This document shows, piece by piece, positions 59,017 to 64,000 of a stretch of 64,000 nucleotides of DNA. The stretch is from JAKACA01 sp963769255 (lineage in GTDB: Bacteria; Actinomycetota; Acidimicrobiia; Acidimicrobiales; Bog-793), in the NCBI GenBank assembly GCA_963769255.1, contig CAVYKV010000001.1:1612001-1676000 (forward strand), written 5' to 3'. The notes beneath the pieces are model-generated. The model worked only from the letters and a program-made list of their open reading frames with translations. It did not search any database and was not told the DNA's origin. Position 1 is the stretch's first letter, and each line of letters opens with the position of its first letter. The translations under genes were made by a program, and so were the position numbers.

Positions 59017-60423
59017 GTGGACACCGGTCTCGAGCAATGGATCGCCGCCGCCCTCGAGCACGAGCGGCGCTGGGAAAGCGGATTCGGGCCCTTCGAACCG
59101 GCGCCCGAGCTCGCCGTCGACGGGACCGCCGCCGCGGCGGCCTTCGGCGAGCTGCTGGAACGGCTCGAGGACAACTACCCGTACTTCCATCCGCGCTATG
59201 CCGGCCAGATGCTGAAACCGCCCCACCCCCTGGCCATCGCCGGCTACCTGGCAGCCATGCTCGTGAACCCGAACAACCACGCCCTCGACGGCGGTCCCGC
59301 CACGGCGCGCATGGAGCTCGAGGCCGTCGAGTCGCTCGCCCGCATGGTGGGCTTCGAGCGTCACCTCGGCCACCTCACCTCGAGCGGGACGATGGCGAAC
59401 TTGGAGGCGCTCTTCGTGGCTCGCGAGCGCCACCCCGACCTCGGCGTCGCCTTCAGCGCCGAGGCGCACTACACCCACGGACGCATGTGCCACCTCCTCG
59501 GTGTGCGCCCCCACGTGGTCGGCACCGACGGCGCCGGCCGCATCGACCTCGACGAGGTCGAGGAGCTCGCCCGCGGCGGGCTCGTCGGCACCGTCGTCCT
59601 CACTCTCGGGACGACGGGCCTCGGTGCCGTCGACCGCGTAGACGAGGCGCTGCGGTTGAAGGAGCGCTACGGGTTGAGGCTGCACGTGGATGGCGCCTAT
59701 GGCGGCTTCTTCACGATCCTGGCGCACGAGTCGGCGGGTGCCCTTCCGCCCGGGCTGGATCCCGCCCCCTTTCGGGCGGTGGCCTCCTGCGACTCCTTCG
59801 TCGTGGACCCGCACAAGCATGGGCTGCAGCCGTACGGGTGCGGGGCCGTGCTCTTCGCCGACCCCGACGTCGCCCGGCACTATGCCCACGAGTCGCCGTA
59901 CACCTACTTCACCGGCGGGGGAGCCCGCCATCTCGGGGAGACGAGGCTCGAGTGCTCGCGGGCCGGAGCGGCCGCCGCCGCCTTCTGGCTGACGCTCCGG
60001 CTCTTTCCGCTCGGGGACGAAGGCCTCGGTGGCGTGCTGCGGACGACGTTGGCCGCCTCGCGGGCCCTGACCTCCCGACTCGAGGCCTCTGAGCTCCTCG
60101 TGCCCTACCAACCCCCGGAGCTCGACATCGTGACGTTCCTCTCCCGCCGGTCCTCCACCCCTGAGGCCGTCGATGCCTTCTCCGCCGCGATGTTCGAGGC
60201 CTGCATCGCCCGGGACGACCCCGTGTTCCTCAGCGTCCTGCGAGTGGGCGCCGGCGAGCTCGCCCGTCGGCACCCTGGCGGGGACGCCGTCGAGGTGGGG
60301 GAGTCGCCGCCCGAGACCTCTCGAGGGGTGCGCATCCTGCGCTCGGTGCTCATGAAGCCGGAGGCCGCCGCCTTCACCTCCGATCTCGTCGACGTCCTCG
60401 AGGAGGTGGCGGGCGCGCTCTGA
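59017..60423 (+). CDS. PLP-dependent group II amino-acid decarboxylase-like protein
   Basis: The 468-residue protein starts at GTG 59017. HPRYAGQMLKPPHPLAIAGY is the substrate-loop region of aromatic-L-amino-acid/glutamate-type decarboxylases, HLTSSGTMANLEALFVARER follows, LHVDGAYGGFFTILAHESAG contains the PLP-stacking Asp, and SFVVDPHKHGLQPYGCG holds the Schiff-base Lys in DPHK. Length is standard. The substrate (tyrosine, glutamate or other) is not evident. A 52-bp gap from the membrane-protein gene and 22 bp to the next gene suggest possible cotranscription. Confidence 0.9.
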   Translation: MDTGLEQWIAAALEHERRWESGFGPFEPAPELAVDGTAAAAAFGELLERLEDNYPYFHPRYAGQMLKPPHPLAIAGYLAAMLVNPNNHALDGGPATARMELEAVESLARMVGFERHLGHLTSSGTMANLEALFVARERHPDLGVAFSAEAHYTHGRMCHLLGVRPHVVGTDGAGRIDLDEVEELARGGLVGTVVLTLGTTGLGAVDRVDEALRLKERYGLRLHVDGAYGGFFTILAHESAGALPPGLDPAPFRAVASCDSFVVDPHKHGLQPYGCGAVLFADPDVARHYAHESPYTYFTGGGARHLGETRLECSRAGAAAAAFWLTLRLFPLGDEGLGGVLRTTLAASRALTSRLEASELLVPYQPPELDIVTFLSRRSSTPEAVDAFSAAMFEACIARDDPVFLSVLRVGAGELARRHPGGDAVEVGESPPETSRGVRILRSVLMKPEAAAFTSDLVDVLEEVAGAL

Positions 60424-60445
60424 GCAACCTCCCTAAGATCCCGGC

Positions 60446-60754
60446 ATGCGGGTCGTCGCCACACCAGAGGCAACGGCGTTCATCGCCGCCAACGGGGGAG
60501 TCGCCTACGTGCACTCGCTACGGCGCCGATGCTGTGGCGGGGGACTGACAGTACTCGTCGCCTCGACGGCGGTGCCGCCGGACGCCGCCTCCTACGAGCC
60601 CGTCGGGGGCGAGGAGGTCGAGGTGCGGTACCGACTCGGCCCGACCGGGACGTCTCCAGCCGGTTCCTCGCCGGCGGAGCTGCTCCTCGAGCTGCGGGGG
60701 CGGCGCCGGCCCCGCCTCTGCGCCTACTGGGACGGCTGTGCGTTCCGGGCCTGA
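60446..60754 (+). CDS. small conserved hypothetical with adjacent cysteines (102 aa)
   Basis: MRVVATPEATAFIAANGGVA starts at ATG 60446. VHSLRRRCCGGGLTVLVAST has a Cys-Cys pair in a Gly-rich turn and the C-terminus RLCAYWDGCAFRA gives two more cysteines. Similar proteins with R..C.G..L and YWDGC..R occur in other actinobacteria as conserved hypotheticals. A HesB-like Fe-S carrier fold is suggested by C..C positions, weakly. The stop codon lies inside the first unit of a 21-bp repeat, whose unit length is a multiple of three. Confidence 0.7.
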   Translation: MRVVATPEATAFIAANGGVAYVHSLRRRCCGGGLTVLVASTAVPPDAASYEPVGGEEVEVRYRLGPTGTSPAGSSPAELLLELRGRRRPRLCAYWDGCAFRA

Positions 60755-60812
60755 GGTCGGGCCTTCCGGGCCTGAGGTCGGGCCTTCCGGGCCTGAGGTC
60801 GGGCCTTCCGGG
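60743..60812. repeat. 21-bp tandem repeat, 3.3 copies, overlapping a stop codon
   Basis: Unit TTCCGGGCCTGAGGTCGGGCC runs 60743-60763, 60764-60784 and 60785-60805, plus TTCCGGG to 60812. All copies are identical, so the duplication is recent. Each unit carries GGCC-N5-GGCC, which could fold as small hairpins, and a TGA that terminates the upstream gene. It may serve as a weak terminator, or be simple slippage. Confidence 0.9.
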
Positions 60813-60877
60813 TTCTTCTGGCGGGAGGGCGGATACCCGGGGAGCCTGAGAACCCGCTCAGAATCTGGAGAATCCCC

Positions 60878-60906
60878 TTGACGCACGGCCCCGGCGGGTG
60901 GACGAT
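60878..60906 (+). promoter_or_regulatory. promoter-like element before the hairpin-rich region
   Basis: TTGACG (60878-60883), a 17-bp spacer, then GACGAT (60901-60906) as -10. The -35 match and spacing are good; the -10 is imperfect, as is common in GC-rich actinobacteria. Predicted start about 60912, immediately before the first hairpin. Confidence 0.45.
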
Positions 60907-60957
60907 GGAAGTGCGGGACGCGGTCCCGTGATGAGAAGGTAAGCGGAAGGAGTCAAC

Positions 60958-61002
60958 GTGGGAACGTTGGACAGCTCCGAGGAGGCCGATCCGCCGGGCT
61001 GA
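60958..61002 (+). CDS. possible 14-codon leader peptide
   Basis: GGAAGGAG (60945-60952) followed by 5 bases and GTG gives MGTLDSSEEADPPG and a TGA at 61000-61002. The ribosome-binding site is strong for such a tiny frame, and the frame sits within hairpins 2 and 3 of the structured region, so a translated leader is possible. The acidic peptide has no regulatory codon run. Alternatively it is the broken start of an old gene. Confidence 0.25.
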   Translation: MGTLDSSEEADPPG

Positions 61003-61234
61003 GAGGACGCCCGGGCGGAATGCCCGGGTGCCGCCGAGTTACCGGTGCCTGACTGCCACGATGCTCAGAGCGACGTTCGGAAGCTCCGAACCGCTCAACC
61101 CCAGCGGAGTATGACCGCGACGCATGGGTTGTCGGCACGCCGGGAACGACCGGCGCACGGTGCCCTCAGGGGCCATCGCGTCGTCATGGAAAGCACGGTT
61201 GGAGGAATCCATACCGGATCATCGTCGTGGGCAC

Positions 61235-61258
61235 CGGACCGGCCGTATGGCCGGTCCG
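61235..61258 (+). terminator. 10-bp GC hairpin, terminator-like without T-run
   Basis: CGGACCGGCC-GTAT-GGCCGGTCCG is a perfect 10-bp stem with a 4-base loop at the end of the hairpin-rich region and ~70 bp before the DUF2461 start. The missing T-run argues against classical intrinsic termination, although actinobacterial terminators often lack it. It could equally be an operator. Confidence 0.4.
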
Positions 61259-61327
61259 TCCCGCGTCCGGGCCCGCCTGTCCCCGCTCGCATGTCAGCGG
61301 ATCCGGCGGATGGGTAGGCTCGTCGCC

Positions 61328-61978
61328 GTGCCGTTCAAGGGGTGGCCCGCCGAGGCCTTCGACTTCTACGACGGCCTCGAAGCCGACAACTCGAAGGCCT
61401 ACTGGCAGGCGAACAAGGACGTCTACGAGCGCGACGTCCACGGACCCATGACGGCCCTTCTCGCCGATCTGGCCGCCGAGTTCGGCGAGGGGAAGATCTT
61501 CCGGCCGTACCGGGACGTTCGCTTCAGCCGGGACAAGTCCCCCTACAAGACCGCCATAGGCGCCACGCTCGCCGGTGGCGGCTACGTGCAGCTGTCCGCC
61601 AACGGCCTCGGTGCCGGCTGCGGGATGTACATGATGGAGCCGGACCAGCTCGAGCGCTACCGGGCCGCCGTCTCCGACGATCGTTCCGGCGCATCGCTGC
61701 TGGGACTCATCGCCGTCCTCGACGGGCAGCACATCGAGGTGAGCGGCCACGATGTCCTGAAGACGGCACCGCGGGGCTATCCGAAGGACCACCCGAGGAT
61801 CGAGCTCCTCTGCTACAAGGGCCTCGTCGCCTGGAAGCAGTGGTCCCCCGGGCCGCTCCTCGGGACGGCGAAGGTGCGTGGCGGCGTGGCGCAGTTCTTC
61901 CGCGCCTGCGAGCCGCTCACGAGCTGGCTGGACGACCACGTCGGTCCCTCGACGGCGGAGGCGGGCCGGCGGCGCTGA
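61328..61978 (+). CDS. DUF2461-family protein
   Basis: The 216-residue protein from GTG 61328 (VPFKGWPAEAFDFYDGLEAD) matches the DUF2461 start F.GWP.EA..F..GLEADNS. The core has NSKAYWQANKDVYERDVHGP, FRPYRDVRFSRDKSPYKTAI, GCGMYMMEPDQLERYRAAVS, APRGYPKDHPRIELLCYKGL and VAQFFRACEPLTSWLDDHVG. ATG 61310 would add six residues that do not fit the family. It is a common conserved actinobacterial protein of unknown function with no recognised catalytic motif and no membrane helix. It is separated from the small gene upstream by the candidate RNA region. Confidence 0.9.
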   Translation: MPFKGWPAEAFDFYDGLEADNSKAYWQANKDVYERDVHGPMTALLADLAAEFGEGKIFRPYRDVRFSRDKSPYKTAIGATLAGGGYVQLSANGLGAGCGMYMMEPDQLERYRAAVSDDRSGASLLGLIAVLDGQHIEVSGHDVLKTAPRGYPKDHPRIELLCYKGLVAWKQWSPGPLLGTAKVRGGVAQFFRACEPLTSWLDDHVGPSTAEAGRRR

Positions 61979-62001
61979 GCCGGCGCCGGCACGAGGAGGG
62001 G

Positions 62002-62229
62002 TCAGGGCGCGCTCGTCGTCCGGCGGCCGGCCACCACCCAGTCGGCGAGGAGGCGGGAGGCGGCGGTGGCCACCTCGTCGATCGCGCGGTCGAAGGCGTC
62101 CTGGTTGGCACGCGACGGGGTCTTCGCCTTCGTGCCGGAGATCTTCCTCACGAATTGCCGGGCGGCGGCCTCCACCTCGGCGCTCGACGGATCCGGTAGG
62201 TCACGGAGGCTGACGATGCTTCGGCACAT
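62002..62229 (-). CDS. DUF2277-family small protein
   Basis: The 75-residue protein MCRSIVSLRDLPDPSSAEVE, then RQFVRKISGTKAKTPSRANQ and DRAIDEVATAASRLLADWVV, matches the DUF2277 pattern (MCRSIK.L, Q.VRKISG, N...F). Function unknown; a single N-terminal Cys at position 2 is conserved in the family. It is convergent with DUF2461 and divergent from the formate dehydrogenase genes. No regulator is evident. Confidence 0.88.
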   Translation of the reverse strand: MCRSIVSLRDLPDPSSAEVEAAARQFVRKISGTKAKTPSRANQDAFDRAIDEVATAASRLLADWVVAGRRTTSAP

Positions 62230-62334
62230 GGCGCGATCGTAGGTGCCGCGGACCTGGCGACCGGCGCCGGCGACGGAGCCGAGATCCCGTCAGCGCCCCG
62301 CCGAAAATGCCACCAACGCCTGAACCAGGAGTTA

Positions 62335-62832
62335 GTGTCGACGTTAGTGGTGAACACGTCCGCGCCCGTAGAGCCCTGGTCCGAGGAGCGAGCCCGCCAG
62401 CTCGCACGCCGTCACGCCGACCTGCGCGGACCCCTTCTCCCGGTGCTGCACGAGCTGCAGGCAGCCTTCGGCTGTGTGGACCAGCAGTCCATCTCGGTCG
62501 TCGCCGACGTCCTCAACCTGTCCGAGGCGGAGGTGTACGGCGTGCTGACGTTCTACGCCGATTTCCGCACCGAGCCGGGTGGCTCCACCTTCGTGAAGAT
62601 TTGCCGGGCCGAGGCCTGCCAGGCGATGGGTGCGGAGTCTCTCGCCGCCCATGCCGCCGACCGGCTCGGCGTCCCCATGGGGGGCACCACGGCCGACGGC
62701 ACGGTGACCCTCGAGCAGGTCTTCTGCCTCGGCAACTGCGCCCTCTCGCCGTCGGTCATGGTGGGCGAGGAGGTCTTCGGCAGGGTGGACGCAGATCGCT
62801 TCGACGAGCTCATGGACGCCCAGAGCCGATGA
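62335..62832 (+). CDS. fdsG: NAD-linked formate dehydrogenase gamma subunit (FdsG/NuoE-like)
   Basis: The 165-residue thioredoxin-fold [2Fe-2S] subunit. LLPVLHELQAAFGCVDQQSI starts the NuoE-type helical region, LNLSEAEVYGVLTFYADFRT is typical, and the cluster ligands are ICRAEACQAMG (C-x4-C) and FCLGNCALSP (C-x3-C). It mediates electron flow with the following FdsB/NuoF subunit; in FDH complexes the pair reduces NAD+. GTG 62335 follows AGGAG at short spacing; GTG 62347 or 62350 are alternatives. The next ATG overlaps its stop. Hydrogenase or complex-I-like complexes also use such a pair, so the formate assignment depends on genes beyond the window. Confidence 0.85.
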   Translation: MSTLVVNTSAPVEPWSEERARQLARRHADLRGPLLPVLHELQAAFGCVDQQSISVVADVLNLSEAEVYGVLTFYADFRTEPGGSTFVKICRAEACQAMGAESLAAHAADRLGVPMGGTTADGTVTLEQVFCLGNCALSPSVMVGEEVFGRVDADRFDELMDAQSR

Positions 62833-64000
62833 CGACGTTCTACGTCTCACGAGACACGTCGGCGCGCTCGGTGGGGGCGGACGCCGTGGCAGAGATCCTT
62901 GCCGGCGCCGGCGACGACGTCCAGCTCGTACGACCCGGGTCGAGGGGCCTGCTCTGGCTGGAGCCCGTCGTCGAAGCGGACACCCCGGCGGGCAGGATCG
63001 CCTTCGGGCCGGTCGCCCCGGCCGAGGTCGGCGACGTCGTAGCGGCCGTCCTGGCGGGGACGCCGGACACGGGACCCCATTACCTCGGGCGCACGGAGGA
63101 CATCCCGTACCTCGCCCGGCAGGACCGGGTGACCTTCGCCCGCGTCGGGGTCATCGACCCGCTCTCCGCCGAGGAGTACGAGGCGCACGGGGGCCTGGAG
63201 GGGCTCCGCCGGGCACGCGAGCTGGCACCGGCCGACATCGTCACCGAGGTGAGCGAGGCGGGCCTGCGAGGACGTGGTGGCGCCGGCTTCCCGACGGGTC
63301 TCAAGTGGCGCACGGTGCTGGACACGCCGAGTGACGTGAAGTTCATCTGCTGCAACGCCGACGAGGGCGACTCGGGCACCTACGCCGACCGCATGCTCAT
63401 GGAGGGGGACCCCTTCCTGCTGATCGAGGGCATGGCGATCGCAGCGCGGGCGGTGGGTGCCGGGGAGGGTTTCGTCTACATCCGCTCGGAGTACCCCGCC
63501 GCCGTGGCGACGATGAGAGCGGCCGTCATGAGGGCAGAGGAGCTGGGCTGGATCGGCACCGAGGCCGGCTTCACCATCGAGGTGCGGGTGGGGGCGGGCG
63601 CCTACATCTGCGGTGAGGAGACCTCGATGCTCGAGAGCCTCGAGGGCAATCGTGGGGTCGCCCGCGCCAAGCCGCCCGTGCCGGCCATCGAGGGCCTCTT
63701 CGGCAAGCCCACCATCGTCAACAACGTCCTGTCCCTCGCAGCCGTGCCGTCCGTCCTCGCCGGCGGCGCCGCCGCCTACGCCGCCCTCGGCACGGGTCGC
63801 TCCCTCGGCACGCAGGTCTTCCAGCTCGCCGGCAACATCCGTCAGGGCGGCATCGTCGAGGTGCCCTTCGGGATCACGCTGCGGGAGCTCATCGAGGACT
63901 TCGGAGGCGGCACGGCGAGTGGCCGGCCCCTGCGTGCCGTCCAGATCGGCGGCCCCCTGGGGTCCTACCTGCCGGCCGACCAGCTCGACCTGCCGACCGA
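62829..64000 (+). CDS. fdsB: formate dehydrogenase beta subunit (FdsB/NuoF-like), 3' end beyond window
   Basis: The frame is open from ATG 62829 to the window edge (390 codons). The first ~120 residues are a thioredoxin-like extension (FYVSRDTSARSVGADAVAEI), typical of FdsB-type rather than plain NuoF proteins. SEAGLRGRGGAGFPTGLKWR is the FMN/NADH-binding motif, ICCNADEGDSGTYADRMLME and VGAGAYICGEETSMLESLEG are NuoF signatures, and KPPVPAIEGLFGKPTIVNNV follows. The C-terminal 4Fe-4S Cys motif lies outside. It overlaps the FdsG-like gene by 4 bp. An FdsA molybdenum subunit would be expected next. Confidence 0.9.
   Translation, partial: MTTFYVSRDTSARSVGADAVAEILAGAGDDVQLVRPGSRGLLWLEPVVEADTPAGRIAFGPVAPAEVGDVVAAVLAGTPDTGPHYLGRTEDIPYLARQDRVTFARVGVIDPLSAEEYEAHGGLEGLRRARELAPADIVTEVSEAGLRGRGGAGFPTGLKWRTVLDTPSDVKFICCNADEGDSGTYADRMLMEGDPFLLIEGMAIAARAVGAGEGFVYIRSEYPAAVATMRAAVMRAEELGWIGTEAGFTIEVRVGAGAYICGEETSMLESLEGNRGVARAKPPVPAIEGLFGKPTIVNNVLSLAAVPSVLAGGAAAYAALGTGRSLGTQVFQLAGNIRQGGIVEVPFGITLRELIEDFGGGTASGRPLRAVQIGGPLGSYLPADQLDLPT

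Larger units (their letters stand above)
60912..61258 (+). ncRNA. candidate structured non-coding RNA (no known family)
   Basis: A ~350-nt gene-free stretch after a promoter-like element contains six perfect or near-perfect hairpins: CGGGAC-GTCCCG (60914-60928); CAACGT-GGGA-ACGTTG with a GNRA tetraloop (60954-60969); a bulged TCCGCCGGGC stem (60990-61019); GTTCGGA-TCCGAAC (61075-61091); CGCCGG-CCGGCG (61138-61155); and a 10-bp stem with GTAT loop (61235-61258). This density is unusual for plain intergenic DNA. I checked for RNase P, tmRNA, SRP and common riboswitch cores (cobalamin, TPP, SAM, c-di-AMP, glycine) and found none of their conserved core sequences. It could be a long leader or trans-acting RNA. 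The downstream gene is DUF2461. No conservation data. Confidence 0.35.

Noticed and set aside
60743..60812. CRISPR array
   Set aside because: The 21-bp units are contiguous with no spacers and no cas genes are present.
60990..61019. TPP riboswitch, suggested by CTGAGA next to a GC stem
   Set aside because: The second conserved half (ACCTGATC and GGATAATGCC-type sequence) is missing, and no thiamine gene follows.
1..64000. tRNA, rRNA, IS elements, integrases and attachment sites
   Set aside because: No tRNA-like T-loop/acceptor arrangement, rRNA segment, transposase or integrase motif was recognised in the gaps or frames.

Overview
The window is 64 kb of very GC-rich, densely packed DNA with frequent GTG starts and ATGA/GTGA start-stop overlaps. 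A luciferase-like F420-type oxidoreductase, a group 1h ('actinobacterial') [NiFe]-hydrogenase, a 180-kDa-type NAD-glutamate dehydrogenase, a menaquinone-type methyltransferase and many GTG starts point to an actinobacterium, perhaps an acidimicrobiia-like lineage (inference). I saw no rRNA, tRNA, IS element, phage gene or CRISPR array, so it reads as chromosomal backbone.

Left part (1-13.1 kb): a purine-catabolism block (SsnA-like amidohydrolase end, LLM oxidoreductase, three-subunit xanthine dehydrogenase, adenine deaminase), then a 2-hydroxyacid dehydrogenase, a four-cysteine small protein, and a signalling pair (receiver-EAL protein and hybrid histidine kinase).

Core (12.0-27.8 kb): a complete-looking group 1h hydrogenase island. 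A PadR-YceI fusion regulator precedes the small and large subunits. These are followed by four conserved accessory proteins (degenerate NifU-like, DUF5947-like, DUF6084-like and a 472-residue protein), the maturation protease, a 34-residue membrane microprotein, a second YceI protein, hypA, hypC, a small membrane protein and hypD. A converging operon on the other strand carries a SIS-HypC fusion, a SIS protein, hypE and hypF. hypB is not in the window. The likely role is oxidation of trace H2 into the quinone pool during starvation.

Middle (27.9-50.9 kb): a secreted phosphoesterase, a DoxX protein, a lipoprotein, a PAS-GGDEF protein, a TetR/MFS efflux pair with readable operators, threonine aldolase, a second MFS pump, an ion permease, a MetE-like protein, the NAD-glutamate dehydrogenase, an acyl-CoA ligase, a GtrA-fused glycosyltransferase and a two-component system.

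Right part (51.0-64 kb): a tightly coupled operon (SDR, QueA, SufR-like regulator, gamma-glutamyltransferase, S9 peptidase, MenG-like methyltransferase, membrane protein), a PLP decarboxylase, a 0.5-kb non-coding stretch rich in perfect hairpins with a promoter-like sequence, DUF2461 and DUF2277 proteins, and the start of a formate dehydrogenase (FdsG/FdsB-type) operon cut by the window edge.

Four genes (hydrogenase protease, YceI, PAS-GGDEF, glutamate dehydrogenase) each carry one apparent single-base indel, and correcting it restores a full-length product. This pattern suggests residual sequencing or assembly errors at least as much as real gene decay.
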